A stretch of DNA of 64,000 nt from Caballeronia sp. SBC1 (GTDB lineage Bacteria; Pseudomonadota; Gammaproteobacteria; Burkholderiales; Burkholderiaceae). Both the position numbers and the translations under genes were made by a program. Shown here in pieces: positions 8,705 through 18,019 of this stretch (position 1 is its first letter; every line of letters begins with the position of its first letter). The DNA is taken from positions 3,286,001 through 3,350,000 of the forward strand of contig NZ_CP049156.1 in the NCBI RefSeq assembly GCF_011493005.1. The letters run 5' to 3'. The notes beneath the pieces were generated by a model. It worked only from the letters and a program-made list of their open reading frames with translations. It had not been told where the DNA came from and searched no databases.

Positions 8705-9919
8705 ATGTTTTGGGAGAAAAAGCTGACGCAGTGGGTGCAGGACATTCGGGATCGGGCGAACCTGCCCGCCCGGCTGGTTCTGTGGGATGGACAGCAACAT
8801 GACTTCGGAAGTTTCGCGGCACCACAGGTCACGCTGCATGTGAAGAGCGCGACCGCCCTGCCCTATTTGCTCGAGCCGAGTCTCGACAACCTCGGCGAAG
8901 CCTATGTGAAGGGCAAGATCGACATCGAAGGCAAGCTGTCGGACATCATCAATATTGGCTACGGGCTGGCCAAGAACACCGTCACCAGCGCGAGCAAGCT
9001 GGCGCGCGTGCGACGTTACTTCAATCATACGAAGGCGTCGGACAAGAAAGCCATTCAGTACCACTACGATGTATCGAACGAGTTCTATGAGCTGTGGCTC
9101 GACAAGAACATGGTCTATTCGTGTGCGTATTTCGAGAACGGCGATGAAGACCTCGCCACCGCGCAGATCAAGAAGATCGACCACATTCTCACGAAGATAC
9201 AGTTGCAGCCGGGCCAGCGTCTGCTCGACATCGGCTGCGGTTGGGGTGCGCTCGTCTTGCGTGCCGCGCAGAAATTCGGGGCGAAATGCGTGGGCGTCAC
9301 GCTCTCGCAGAACCAGTTCGATCTTGCCACGAAACGCGTGAGAGACGCCGGACTCGAAGACCAGATCGAAATCCGGCTTCAGGATTATCGCGACATACAA
9401 GGCCAGTTCGACCGAATCACGAGCGTGGGCATGTTCGAGCACGTCGGCCGCAAGAACCTGCCTGGTTACTTCACCAAGGTGCGCGAACTGCTGGTCGACG
9501 ACGGCATTGCCATGAACCACGGCATTACGTCGACCGACTTCAATAGCGGCGAGACGGCGCTTGGCGGCGGCGAGTTCATCGACCGGTATGTGTTCCCGGA
9601 CGGCGAGCTGCCGCACATCGGGCTTGCGCTCGAAGCGCTGCAGGAAGGCGGCCTGGAGGCCGTCGACGTGGAAAGCCTGCGCCGTCATTACGCGCGCACG
9701 CTCGACATCTGGGCAGAAAATTTCGAGGCGAAGGCGGATCAGGCGAAGGCGCTTGTCGACGATGAAAAATTCCGCATCTGGCGCGTGTATCTTGCGGGTT
9801 GTGCGTACGCGTTCGAAAACGACGACGTGTCGATTTACCAGATTGTGTGCCGCAAGGCCGGGCGCAGCGCGAAAACGCTGCCGTGGTCGCGCCGCTATAT
9901 TTACGAAAAACCGCTCTGA
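8705..9919 (+). CDS. cfa: Cyclopropane-fatty-acyl-phospholipid synthase family protein
   Basis: A 404-residue SAM-dependent methylene transferase that converts cis double bonds of membrane phospholipids to cyclopropanes. The SAM motif LLDIGCGWGALVLRAA is near residue 175, the family motif YHYDVSNEFYELWLD near 120, and FEHVGRKNLPGYF near 245. It is preceded by a short 8501-8704 gap with GGAG-like sequence 9 bp before ATG 8705. A paralogue of unknown chemistry in the same superfamily (for example a UfaA-like enzyme) cannot be excluded. Confidence 0.9.
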   Translation: MFWEKKLTQWVQDIRDRANLPARLVLWDGQQHDFGSFAAPQVTLHVKSATALPYLLEPSLDNLGEAYVKGKIDIEGKLSDIINIGYGLAKNTVTSASKLARVRRYFNHTKASDKKAIQYHYDVSNEFYELWLDKNMVYSCAYFENGDEDLATAQIKKIDHILTKIQLQPGQRLLDIGCGWGALVLRAAQKFGAKCVGVTLSQNQFDLATKRVRDAGLEDQIEIRLQDYRDIQGQFDRITSVGMFEHVGRKNLPGYFTKVRELLVDDGIAMNHGITSTDFNSGETALGGGEFIDRYVFPDGELPHIGLALEALQEGGLEAVDVESLRRHYARTLDIWAENFEAKADQAKALVDDEKFRIWRVYLAGCAYAFENDDVSIYQIVCRKAGRSAKTLPWSRRYIYEKPL

Positions 9920-9981
9920 GTTCAACGCCTGATTCCGCCGCTTCTCATGAACCCGCATCCGGTGATAAACCGGATGCGGGC

Positions 9982-11055
9982 GTGGAGGCGCACGCGAAAT
10001 CCACGCTACAAGTCGATCTGTTCGGCGCGATGGAAGAGCCGGAAGCGGGGAATCGCAAACCGACTCCCACGACCCCGTCTCACACAAAAACAAAATCACG
10101 CGGCGGCGTCTTGCCAGCCCTCGCCGCGCCCGACCATCACGCGTTAGCTCTTCGCCTTCCCGACACCGTTCATCTCGGCACCTCGACGTGGTCATTTCCT
10201 GGCTGGCGTGACATCGTCTATGGCGACGAATACTCGTCGGCAAAGCTTTCCCGCGATGGCCTCAACGCGCTCGGCGCGCATCCGTTGCTGCGGTGTGTAT
10301 CGATAGACCGTTCGTTCTACGGGCCGTTATCGGTGGCTGACTATGCGCGCTACGCGAACCAGGTGCCGGCTCATTTCCGCTTCATCGTGAAAGCGCCGGC
10401 TTCCGTCACCGACGCCACCGTCCGCGGCGACAAAGGCGCACCCGCCGGCGATAACCCCGCCTTCCTGAACGCGCGCATCGCAATCGATGAATTCGTGCAA
10501 CCGTGCATCGCCGGTTTGGGTGAAAAAGCCGGCGCGTTCGTGTTCCAGATTCCGCCGTTGCCGGACGCGCTGGTCGTCGATCCAACGGCGTTCCTCGAGC
10601 GCCTCTCCGCGTTCCTCAATGCGCTGCCGCCACTGCCTGGCGAAAGTTGCTACGCGGTGGAATTGCGCGACGCGATCATGCTGACGCCGCGTTTCATCCG
10701 CGTGCTGCGTGACGCGAAGGTGCGGTATTGCGTCGGCATTCATGCACGCATGCCCGATCCCCGGCGCCAGGCGAAGGCGCTCGCGCTGTTGGACGAAGGT
10801 GGACTCGGGCCGCTGATCGTGCGCTGGAGTCTGCACGGCGGCTTCAAATACGAGCAGGCGAAAGCGAAGTACGAGCCGTTCGATAAACTCGTCGATGAAG
10901 ACCCGGACACGCACGAAGCACTTGCCGAGCTCGCGCTGCGCTATGCGCTTGCAGGGCAGCCGGTGGTGATCGCGGTGAACAACAAGGCAGAGGGCTCGGC
11001 GCCGCTGACCTGTTTCAAGATCGCGCGGAACATAGCGGCCGGATTGGCGGAATAA
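9982..11055 (+). CDS. DUF72 domain protein (YecE-like TIM barrel)
   Basis: A DUF72/YecE protein of about 357 residues. The domain starts with LGTSTWSFPGWRDIVYG and contains RFIVKAPASVTD, FVFQIPPL and YAVELRD, all typical of this TIM-barrel family of unknown function. The start is uncertain: GTG 9982, ATG 10030 and GTG 9883 (inside cfa) are all in frame and none has a good ribosome binding site. The first 60 or so residues are a polar, low-complexity extension seen in some relatives. It follows cfa closely and probably belongs to the same transcript. Confidence 0.85.
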   Translation: MEAHAKSTLQVDLFGAMEEPEAGNRKPTPTTPSHTKTKSRGGVLPALAAPDHHALALRLPDTVHLGTSTWSFPGWRDIVYGDEYSSAKLSRDGLNALGAHPLLRCVSIDRSFYGPLSVADYARYANQVPAHFRFIVKAPASVTDATVRGDKGAPAGDNPAFLNARIAIDEFVQPCIAGLGEKAGAFVFQIPPLPDALVVDPTAFLERLSAFLNALPPLPGESCYAVELRDAIMLTPRFIRVLRDAKVRYCVGIHARMPDPRRQAKALALLDEGGLGPLIVRWSLHGGFKYEQAKAKYEPFDKLVDEDPDTHEALAELALRYALAGQPVVIAVNNKAEGSAPLTCFKIARNIAAGLAE

Positions 11056-11070
11056 GCCACCGGAATAAAA

Positions 11071-11096
11071 ACGGGCATCGATTTCGCGAAGCCCGT
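11071..11096 (-). terminator. Likely terminator of msrA
   Basis: The arms ACGGGC (11071-11076) and GCCCGT (11091-11096), with partial pairing inside the loop, are followed on the minus strand by TTTTTATT. It lies between two convergent genes. Confidence 0.7.
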
Positions 11097-11123
11097 CTTG
11101 ATCTACCGCCATTCAAACAGCGT

Positions 11124-11684
11124 TCACCGTTTCAGCCGGTGCGCGAACTTCTGCCTGAACTTCGCCACCTTCGGCGCGACCACGAACGCGCAGTACCCCT
11201 GATTCGGATGCTGCTCGAAGTAGTTTTGGTGGTAGTCCTCGGCCGGAAAATAATTACCATTCAGCGGCGTGACTTCGGTGACTATTTTGCCGTCGAAGAT
11301 CCGTTCTTTCTGCAATTCATCGATCACTTCCAGCGCGATCTTCCGCTGTTCGTCCGAGTGCGTGAAGATCGACGACCGATACTGCGTGCCAACATCATTG
11401 CCTTGCCGGTTGAGTTGCGTCGGGTCGTGGGTCGCAAAGAAAATCTCCAGCACGTTCCGATACCCAATCGCCGCCGGATCGAATTCCACCTTGATGACTT
11501 CGGCATGTCCGGTCGTGCCGTCGCAGACCTGCTCGTACGTCGGGTCCTTTACCTGGCCGCCGGCATAACCCGATTCCACCGACAGCACGCCTTCAACGCC
11601 TAAAAAAACCGCTTCGGTACACCAAAAGCACCCACCGCCAATGGTGGCGGTTTCGCGCTTTGACTGCTCGTCATGTTGCGTCAT
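11124..11684 (-). CDS. msrA: Peptide-methionine (S)-S-oxide reductase MsrA
   Basis: A 186-residue enzyme that repairs S-methionine sulfoxide using thioredoxin. The catalytic motif GCFWCTE is at residues 16-22 and ESGYAGG follows; YRSSIFTH and NYFPAEDYHQNYF are also family signatures. ATG 11684 has AGGAG 6 bp upstream; an ATG 36 bases further up has none. The gene is alone on the minus strand and ends at the hairpin 11071-11096. Confidence 0.97.
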   Translation of the reverse strand: MTQHDEQSKRETATIGGGCFWCTEAVFLGVEGVLSVESGYAGGQVKDPTYEQVCDGTTGHAEVIKVEFDPAAIGYRNVLEIFFATHDPTQLNRQGNDVGTQYRSSIFTHSDEQRKIALEVIDELQKERIFDGKIVTEVTPLNGNYFPAEDYHQNYFEQHPNQGYCAFVVAPKVAKFRQKFAHRLKR

Positions 11685-11939
11685 GCTGGCTCCTGGTTCG
11701 TGTTCCGCGAGGGCTATCAAATGCGCGCGGAAGCCTGTGAATCAACCCTCCCAGCTTACTGGTTTTCGGGTGCCCGCGTTGCCTGTACGGCCTTTAGCAC
11801 AGTGGCGAACGGGCCGATTCCGATAGAATCGTAACAATCGCCAATCCTCCGATGACTTCGAAAACTTCATCCGGCTTCTTGTTTAACTAAGTTTTGCCGC
11901 CTGGATTTCGCCGATACCGTCGAACCTGAACCCATCCCG

Positions 11940-12449
11940 ATGAAACGCGCTAATCCACCGAATTTCGACGCCACCGCTTTCCGCGACGCCCTCAGCCAGT
12001 TTGCCACCGGCGTCACCGTCATCACCACGCGCACCGAGTCCGGCCAGTTGATCGGCATTACCGCCAGTTCGTTCAACTCTGTTTCACTCGATCCGCCGCT
12101 CGTGTTGTGGAGCCTCGCGACCAAATCCGCATCCATGCCGGTATTCCAGGCCAATAGTCACTACGTGGTGAACGTGCTCGCAGCAACGCAAGTCGATCTT
12201 TGCAAACGCTTTGCGACGGTCAAGGGTGACCGTTTTGCCGGTGTGTCGCACGCGGCGGGAGACACGGGCATGCCGGTGCTCGACGGTGCGCTCGCATGGT
12301 TCGAATGCCACAATCGCAGCCGGTATCAAGAAGGCGATCACGTGATCTTCGTGGGTCAGGTGGAACGATGCGGCGTGCATGAGAATGCAGCGGAGATTGC
12401 CCCGCTGGTGTTTCAGGCGGGGCAGTTTCATACACTTGGATCACTGTGA
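11940..12449 (+). CDS. Flavin reductase family protein (FMN-binding split barrel)
   Basis: A 169-residue protein of the DIM6/NTAB flavin reductase family. The signature FATGVTVITTR near residue 22, ITASSFNSVSLDPPLVLWSL near 42 and the C-terminal GQFHTLG support this. Members reduce FMN or FAD with NAD(P)H, often as the small subunit of a two-component monooxygenase. No oxygenase subunit is nearby, so its partner is unknown. It converges with the Lrp gene with only 32 bp between them. Confidence 0.88.
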   Translation: MKRANPPNFDATAFRDALSQFATGVTVITTRTESGQLIGITASSFNSVSLDPPLVLWSLATKSASMPVFQANSHYVVNVLAATQVDLCKRFATVKGDRFAGVSHAAGDTGMPVLDGALAWFECHNRSRYQEGDHVIFVGQVERCGVHENAAEIAPLVFQAGQFHTLGSL

Positions 12450-12481
12450 ACGGACTTGGTCCAGCGTGTCCCGAGCTTCGG

Positions 12482-12979
12482 TTAAGACACGCTGCCAGTT
12501 CTGTCGATCAAGGCAACCGGCACGCCCGCTTCGTCCTTCATGGTCTGAAGCACGATGTTCGAACGGATATCGATCACACCCGGTGCCTTGTATAGCTTGC
12601 TCAGGATAAAGTCCGAGTAGTGCTTGAGATTGTGCGCGAGCACGCGCAGCACGTAATGGGTGTCGCCCGTCACAACAAACGCGCCCACCACTTCTGGCCA
12701 TTCCCGCACGGCGGCCGCGAATTTCTCGTGCCAGTTTTCCTGGTCGTTACGCATGGAAACATGCACGAACGCTTCCAGCTCCACGCCTAGCCGTTCCCGG
12801 TCCAGACACGCGCGATAGCTCGCTATTACCCCTTCTTCCTCGAGCAGCCGCATGCGGCGCAGACACGCTGACGGCGAAAGCGAAATCCGCTCAGCCAGAT
12901 CAAGGTTGCTGATGCGACCATCTTCTTGCAGCACCGACAAAATACGGCAATCCGTTGCGTCCAGCGAGAACCCGGTCAT
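12482..12979 (-). CDS. Lrp/AsnC family transcriptional regulator
   Basis: A 165-residue regulator with an N-terminal helix-turn-helix (LDATDCRILSVLQEDGRIS, then LAERISLSPSACLRRM) and a C-terminal RAM domain (about 70-150) that usually binds an amino acid. The size is normal. The target is not evident: it points away from the IclR gene, and its immediate upstream region (12980-13100) is AT-rich with TTTTTAG at the start. Autoregulation is likely from family behaviour, but I see no clear operator. Confidence 0.93.
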   Translation of the reverse strand: MTGFSLDATDCRILSVLQEDGRISNLDLAERISLSPSACLRRMRLLEEEGVIASYRACLDRERLGVELEAFVHVSMRNDQENWHEKFAAAVREWPEVVGAFVVTGDTHYVLRVLAHNLKHYSDFILSKLYKAPGVIDIRSNIVLQTMKDEAGVPVALIDRTGSVS

Positions 12980-13120
12980 TTTTTAGTCTCCCTGCGGCTG
13001 TTTCATCGAATTATGTTCTAAGAGCCATGTTTTTGGGATGTTATTTCTAAATCAGGTTTTAACCGTTTTCGACCCGATTTAACTACAGAGCAGCCTTATT
13101 CGGGCTCGATCAGCGCTCCT

Positions 13121-13945
13121 TCACGCCAGTCGTGCGGCCAGCGTCCGTAGCTTGGGCGCAACAATATTGCGGAAATACGCTTCGTCCATCGACGATGCCG
13201 GGCCGCTGCTGCTCAGCACCAGCCATCGCCCGTTGCGGATATCGCGTAAAGGCGCGGCGATCGCGTTCACGTCGGCGTGCCAGTCGCGAAACGAATAACA
13301 ACAGCCATCGCGGGCGTAATCGTCGATCGCCTCTTTGGCCGCCTTCACCAGCCGCGCGCCGTCTTCGCCGTTTTTCACTGCGGCCGCTCCGAGTTCTTCC
13401 AGCAAGGCAGCCCGCTGATCCGGTTCCTGCACCGCCAGATACGCGCGTCCCATTGAGCTGGTCAGCATCGACAGGCGCGAACCCGGCGCAAGACCCAGCG
13501 TCAGCGCCGTCTCACTGCGGATGGTTTCCAGATAGATCATGTCGAGTCCGTCGCGGCACCCCAATGACACCGCAGCACCAATTTCCCGCGCCAGAACCCG
13601 CATGTGCGGGCGCGCGAGTTCGAGCGCATCGGCGCCTGCCAGCAACGCGAATCCCAACGACAACACGCCCGTGTCGAGCGCGTATTTACCGGCTGGTTCG
13701 TCAAACCGAAGATAGCCGAGCGTGGTCAGCGTGTACGCGAGACGGTTGACGGTGGCTTTGGGCAAGCCGGTTCTATCGACGAAATCACGATTGCCCAGCA
13801 AGGTCTCGCCTGGACGAAACGCGCGCAGCATCTCCAGGCCACGGGCGAGCGCTACGACAAACTTGCGTTCATCGATCCCGTCTGAAGATTCGGAAGAACC
13901 GGACGGCTTCGACGACTCGGAATTCCTGATGGAAGTTATTGGCAT
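13121..13945 (-). CDS. IclR family transcriptional regulator, probable regulator of gcdH
   Basis: A 274-residue IclR-type protein: an N-terminal winged helix (about 25-90; [11 protein letters not shown] and the recognition helix [21 protein letters not shown]) and a C-terminal effector-binding domain (about 100-270; [18 protein letters not shown]). It is divergent from the glutaryl-CoA dehydrogenase gene 99 bp away, and a perfect palindrome sits in that gap. This is the arrangement expected for a local regulator of gcdH responding to a glutarate-pathway intermediate, an inference from context. The N-terminal 20 residues are Ser/Glu-rich. Confidence 0.93.
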   Translation of the reverse strand: MPITSIRNSESSKPSGSSESSDGIDERKFVVALARGLEMLRAFRPGETLLGNRDFVDRTGLPKATVNRLAYTLTTLGYLRFDEPAGKYALDTGVLSLGFALLAGADALELARPHMRVLAREIGAAVSLGCRDGLDMIYLETIRSETALTLGLAPGSRLSMLTSSMGRAYLAVQEPDQRAALLEELGAAAVKNGEDGARLVKAAKEAIDDYARDGCCYSFRDWHADVNAIAAPLRDIRNGRWLVLSSSGPASSMDEAYFRNIVAPKLRTLAARLA

Positions 13946-13980
13946 CGGATGCTAGACTCAGTTCTGATTTGCAAAACATT

Positions 13981-13997
13981 GTTCCGCATAGCGGAAC
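13981..13997. promoter_or_regulatory. Palindromic operator between iclR-type gene and gcdH
   Basis: GTTCCGC ATA GCGGAAC is a perfect 7-bp inverted repeat with a 3-bp centre, 35 bp before the IclR-type gene's start and 47 bp before gcdH. Size and shape fit IclR-family operators. It is the only strong palindrome in the intergenic region. Confidence 0.75.
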
Positions 13998-14044
13998 CTG
14001 AGTCAAGTCCGAAAATCAGGAATAGAGGAAACAGGAGAAACAAC

Positions 14045-15235
14045 ATGGCCGATGACGCCCGTTTTAGCTGGGAAGATCCGTTGCTGCTCGACCAGCAACT
14101 CAACGATGAAGAACGCATGATCCGTGACGCCGCGCACGCTTACGCGCAGGACAAACTGCAGCCGCGTGTGCTTGACGCGTTCCGCAACGAACACACGGAC
14201 GTGGCGATCTTCCGTGAGATGGGCGAACTCGGCCTGCTCGGCCCGACCATTCCGGAACAGTACGGCGGTCCCGGTCTCAACTACGTCAGCTATGGCCTGA
14301 TCGCTCGCGAAGTTGAACGCGTGGATTCAGGCTACCGGTCGATGATGTCGGTGCAATCGTCGCTCGTCATGGTGCCGATCAACGCATTCGGCACCGAAGC
14401 GCAGAAGCAAAAGTATCTGCCGAAGCTGGCGACCGGCGAATGGATCGGCTGTTTCGGGCTCACCGAGCCCAATGCCGGCTCCGATCCCGCCAGCATGACG
14501 ACACGCGCCAAAAAGGTGGCCGGCGGTTTTTCGATTTCCGGCCAGAAAATGTGGATCTCGAATTCGCCTATCGCCGATGTGTTCGTCGTCTGGGCGAAGC
14601 TGGAAGAAGATGGCCGCGATCTGATTCGCGGTTTCATCCTGGAGAAAGGCTGGAAGGGCTTAAGCGCTCCGGCTATTCACGGCAAGGTTGGCTTGCGGGC
14701 ATCGATTACCGGCGAGATCGTGATGGACGAAGTCTTCGTGCCGGAAGAAAACCTGATGCCGAACGTGAGCGGGCTCAAGGGTCCCTTCACCTGCCTGAAT
14801 TCCGCGCGCTACGGGATCGCCTGGGGTGCGCTCGGCGCGGCCGAAGCCTGCTGGCACATGGCACGGCAATACACGCTGGATCGCAAGCAGTTCGGCCGTC
14901 CGCTTGCCGCCAACCAGTTGATTCAAAAGAAACTCGCCGACATGCAGACGGAAATCACCCTCGGGCTGCAAGGCGTCCTGCGCCTGGGCCGCATGAAGGA
15001 CGAAGGCACGGCGGCCGTCGAAATCACGTCAATCATGAAACGCAATTCGTGCGGGAAGGCGCTGGATATCGCGCGACTGGCCCGTGACATGCTCGGTGGC
15101 AACGGCATTTCAGACGAATTTGGCGTGGCGCGCCATTTGGTGAACCTGGAAGTGGTGAACACGTACGAAGGCACGCACGACATCCACGCGCTGATCCTCG
15201 GACGCGCTCAAACGGGTATTCAGGCGTTTTTCTGA
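14045..15235 (+). CDS. gcdH: Glutaryl-CoA dehydrogenase
   Basis: A 396-residue acyl-CoA dehydrogenase that oxidatively decarboxylates glutaryl-CoA to crotonyl-CoA in lysine, tryptophan and benzoate-type catabolism. FAD motifs [16 protein letters not shown] and [18 protein letters not shown] are present, and the C-terminus has [18 protein letters not shown]. In that stretch the Glu is the catalytic base and is the arrangement typical of GCDH rather than of other acyl-CoA dehydrogenases. AGGAG lies 8 bp before ATG 14045. The palindrome at 13981-13997 suggests control by the divergent IclR regulator. A strong hairpin terminator follows. Confidence 0.95.
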   Translation: MADDARFSWEDPLLLDQQLNDEERMIRDAAHAYAQDKLQPRVLDAFRNEHTDVAIFREMGELGLLGPTIPEQYGGPGLNYVSYGLIAREVERVDSGYRSMMSVQSSLVMVPINAFGTEAQKQKYLPKLATGEWIGCFGLTEPNAGSDPASMTTRAKKVAGGFSISGQKMWISNSPIADVFVVWAKLEEDGRDLIRGFILEKGWKGLSAPAIHGKVGLRASITGEIVMDEVFVPEENLMPNVSGLKGPFTCLNSARYGIAWGALGAAEACWHMARQYTLDRKQFGRPLAANQLIQKKLADMQTEITLGLQGVLRLGRMKDEGTAAVEITSIMKRNSCGKALDIARLARDMLGGNGISDEFGVARHLVNLEVVNTYEGTHDIHALILGRAQTGIQAFF

Positions 15236-15262
15236 GTTAAATTCTCGTCGGGTTGCTAGAAA

Positions 15263-15299
15263 GCAAAAAGCCAACGTGTTTCATGCGTTGGCTTTTTGC
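15263..15299. terminator. Strong bidirectional terminator between gcdH and peroxiredoxin gene
   Basis: A perfect 14-bp inverted repeat (15263-15276 with 15286-15299, 9-nt loop) that begins with AAAAAG and ends with CTTTTT, so either direction reads into a T run. It separates two convergent genes. Confidence 0.92.
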
Positions 15300-15330
15300 A
15301 TTTTTACTTGCGGATGGTTCCGGCCAGCGC

Positions 15331-15969
15331 TTACTTGTCCGGCTGCGGCGTGAAGCGCAGATACGGGCGCACAGCCTTATAGCCCTTCGGGAATTTGCGC
15401 TTGATTTCCTCCGCGTCCTGCAGCGACGGAACGATGATCACATCGTCGCCCTGCTTCCAGTTACCCGGCGTTGCGACCGAATGGCTGTCGGTCAGTTGCA
15501 GGGAATCGATTACCCGCAGGACTTCATCGAAGTTTCGACCCGTGCTCGCCGGATACGTGATGGTCAGCCGAACCTTCTTCTGCGGATCGATGACAAAAAG
15601 CGAGCGGACCGTCAACGTGGCATTCGCGTTTGGATGAATCATGTCGTATAGCTCGGATACCTTCCGGTCGCCGTCGGCCAGGATCGGAAAACCGACATTC
15701 GCGGCCTGCGTTTCGTTGATGTCCTTGATCCACTCCTTGTGCGACTCCACGTTATCGACCGACAACGCAATTGCCTTCACATTGCGCTTCTCAAACTCGC
15801 TCGCCAGCTTCGCGGTCAGACCGAGTTCCGTCGTGCAGACCGGCGTGAAATCTGCCGGATGTGAAAACAGCACGCCCCAGCTGTCGCCTAGCCATTCGTG
15901 AAACTTGATACGGCCAACGCTGGAATCCTGTTCGAAATCGGGTGCAGTGTCGCCTAGACGCAAGCTCAT
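15331..15969 (-). CDS. 1-Cys peroxiredoxin (Prx6/AhpC-TSA family)
   Basis: A 212-residue thiol peroxidase. The peroxidatic Cys lies in HPADFTPVCTTELG (near residue 47), and the Prx6-type C-terminal domain is present with WKQGDDVIIVPSLQD. There is no second conserved resolving Cys, as in 1-Cys enzymes. The start ATG 15969 has GAGGAG 9 bp before it; an in-frame ATG 42 bases upstream lacks one. It probably removes H2O2 and organic peroxides in the cytoplasm. Confidence 0.94.
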   Translation of the reverse strand: MSLRLGDTAPDFEQDSSVGRIKFHEWLGDSWGVLFSHPADFTPVCTTELGLTAKLASEFEKRNVKAIALSVDNVESHKEWIKDINETQAANVGFPILADGDRKVSELYDMIHPNANATLTVRSLFVIDPQKKVRLTITYPASTGRNFDEVLRVIDSLQLTDSHSVATPGNWKQGDDVIIVPSLQDAEEIKRKFPKGYKAVRPYLRFTPQPDK

Positions 15970-16494
15970 GATGTGTCTCTCCTCGAAGTGATGCACCGCG
16001 TTATTCGTCACACAGTGCGGGTCTGGTATAGGTTGGTTGAAGATGTCTGGGCCTTGTCCGGGTTTCGGTCGGGCTTCGGTCCAACTTCGGTCTGATTTAG
16101 TTCGGCTCGGCCAGACCGCTCAAGGTCGTCCCGTCGCGTCCGGCCCGGCAAAAATTAAAGCATAACGGACCAGACCTGCACAACGAACGAACATTCCTTC
16201 ACATCGTCATGCATTTTTGTAATTTTTCGGCCGTGCCCGGAAATTTTCGCGAGCTGAAACGTCGTCCGTTCGACGCACCATCGCGCATCCGTGCATTTAC
16301 CGGCCAACCCCTACGCGCTGGCGCGCTACCCTTTTGACGGTCCACGCGCAGGGCCTTATGACAGCAGGAACAAAAACTGCACGCTTTGATCTTGGGGCCG
16401 GATGGACGCCAATTAGCGGCGGCTTCTTTGGTACGATTGGCGTAGCCTCACCCGTGTGGAGCCATCAATGTCAGAAATCAATAAGGAGCGATTC
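15970..16494. other. 525-bp intergenic region without a convincing gene
   Basis: It holds the promoter side of the peroxiredoxin gene and of the DUF883 gene. Near 16069-16110 there are three to four imperfect copies of a TTCGGTC unit spaced 12 bp apart. TTGACG at 16334-16339 is a possible -35. I see no coding sequence with a family match. Confidence 0.5.
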
Positions 16495-16770
16495 ATGTCG
16501 GATATCAAAACCGTTCTCGCAGACGCCGAAGACCTGTTGAAACAGGCCGCAAGCGCCACAGGCGAGCGTGCATCCGAGTTGCGCGAGACCGCTCTGACCC
16601 GCTTGAAACAAGCGAAAGAGAAGGCTGCCGACGCACAAGTCGTGGTGATCGAAAAGGGCAAGAAAGCCGCTCGCGCAACCGACGACTTCGTTCACGAACG
16701 CCCGTGGGCATCAATCGGGATTGCTGCAGGTTTAGGTGTCGTCGTTGGTTTGTTGATCAATCGTCGCTAA
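16495..16770 (+). CDS. DUF883 family protein (YqjD/ElaB-like)
   Basis: A 91-residue protein: an amphipathic, Ala/Lys/Glu-rich N-terminal helix (1-70) and a single C-terminal membrane segment (ASIGIAAGLGVVVGLLI) ending in NRR. This is the ElaB/YqjD layout, tail-anchored inner-membrane proteins that in E. coli bind ribosomes in stationary phase. AAGGAG lies 6 bp before ATG 16495. It is followed by a YqjE-like gene, as in enterobacteria (yqjD-yqjE-yqjK). Confidence 0.88.
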   Translation: MSDIKTVLADAEDLLKQAASATGERASELRETALTRLKQAKEKAADAQVVVIEKGKKAARATDDFVHERPWASIGIAAGLGVVVGLLINRR

Positions 16771-16990
16771 TCCTCACCAATCTCGGCGGCCGGGTTAGTC
16801 CTTAGTCATGCTGCGGTTTGCTGTGTAATTTGCTATGCATGCAGAGCTAACCTGACCGATGAAACGGTGACCGCCTGGGACCGCCGGAGTTTTCCTCGCC
16901 GGCGTCCAGATCAATAGACCTGCCGGGGCGGCTACGCGACCCGGCCGGAAATTTTCGCGCCAAAAATACCGCGCTCCTCGCGCTCAAGCC

Positions 16991-17371
16991 ATGACGACAG
17001 AAAGGCAATCTCAGCACGATACGCAAGGGCCGTTGCGCCGCATTGTCGGTTCCGTGTTCGCCATTTTCGAAACGCGCCTGGAGCTGATCGGCATCGAGTT
17101 CGCTGAGGAAAAGGAGCGGCTGATCGGCGTGCTCTTCCTCGGTCTTGCCGCCATGATGCTCGCCATGATGGCGCTCATTACCCTCACGGTGCTGGTCGCG
17201 ATCGCGTTCTGGGATACGTACAGGTGGCAATCGCTCGCGGCGATCACGGTTGCGTACGCGCTGTTCGCGGTGCTGTGCGCGGTTCGCGCGCGCGCCGGAT
17301 TGATCCATTCCCCTAACGTATTCGACAGCACAATCGCCGAGTTCAAGAAGGACCGCGACACGTTCAACTGA
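16991..17371 (+). CDS. Phage holin family protein (YqjE-like, DUF1469)
   Basis: A 126-residue inner-membrane protein with two adjacent hydrophobic hairpin segments (about 45-105) and polar ends. Residues 15-45 (VGSVFAIFETRLELIGIEF) match the YqjE family signature. Despite the Pfam-style name the family is chromosomal and not a prophage gene; no phage genes surround it. It sits between DUF883 and a third membrane protein and overlaps neither, probably one operon. Confidence 0.85.
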   Translation: MTTERQSQHDTQGPLRRIVGSVFAIFETRLELIGIEFAEEKERLIGVLFLGLAAMMLAMMALITLTVLVAIAFWDTYRWQSLAAITVAYALFAVLCAVRARAGLIHSPNVFDSTIAEFKKDRDTFN

Positions 17372-17392
17372 TGCGCGCCAAGGGCTCACCTC

Positions 17393-17962
17393 ATGGCGAC
17401 GCCCGGGCAGTACGACAAAACAGTATTCATCGACGACTTTCCAAGAGCCCGCCACGCCATGAGTCATTACGACGACACCTTCAAAGCTCAGAAGCGAGCG
17501 ACCGCGCACAAGCTGAGCACGCCCCACATGCGCGCGTTGCGCAAGGAACTGCTGATCGCGCGGGCGGACGTCGAGCGCATGGAACTGGCACAGGCCAGCG
17601 CCGATCTGCGTTACAAGGTCTCGCATTTCAGCGTCCTTGGTTTGCTGATGCCGGGGCGCCGCAAGCGCGGCCGTGCATCGGGTGGCAGCGGGTTCATGAG
17701 CCGGCTTGGCGGACTGAGCGGCCTGTTCGGTGGCGGCGGCGGCCTGGGGTTGTTGCTCAAGCAATATCCCATTGTGAGTTCTCTCGCCTCGTTGGTGCTC
17801 ACCAAACCCGTGCGCTCCCGCCTGATAGCGAGCGCGAAACCGATACTCAAGTGGGGCGGTCTGGGCCTGGTCGGCTGGGAGGCATATCGCGTGTGGAAAC
17901 AGATCAAATCGAGTCCGGACGAATCGCTGTCCCCCGACGCTGCCATCGATCCGGACGCCTGA
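17393..17962 (+). CDS. Probable membrane-associated protein in the yqjD-yqjE cluster
   Basis: A 189-residue protein without a domain I recognise. The N-terminal half is charged and helical (ALRKELLIARADVERMELA at about 47-65), followed by a Gly-rich hydrophobic stretch (about 95-125, with GGLSGLFGGGGGLGLLL) and another hydrophobic segment near 150. The position corresponds to YqjK in enterobacteria, though it is about twice as long. ATG 17393 has AAGGG at good spacing; ATG 17459 is an alternative start that would drop 22 residues. Confidence 0.7.
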   Translation: MATPGQYDKTVFIDDFPRARHAMSHYDDTFKAQKRATAHKLSTPHMRALRKELLIARADVERMELAQASADLRYKVSHFSVLGLLMPGRRKRGRASGGSGFMSRLGGLSGLFGGGGGLGLLLKQYPIVSSLASLVLTKPVRSRLIASAKPILKWGGLGLVGWEAYRVWKQIKSSPDESLSPDAAIDPDA

Positions 17963-18019
17963 CGCGCCAGGCCCGGGCATCCGGACCCGTACCGTGCGTG
18001 GGTTTCATTCGCTCTTCGC

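Noticed and set aside
8561..10243. A 560-codon open frame on the minus strand opposite cfa.
   Set aside because: Shadow of cfa and of the following DUF72 gene; no family signature, Arg-rich.
16991..17371. A prophage, suggested by the holin family name.
   Set aside because: No phage genes are near; the gene belongs to a chromosomal yqjD-yqjE type cluster.
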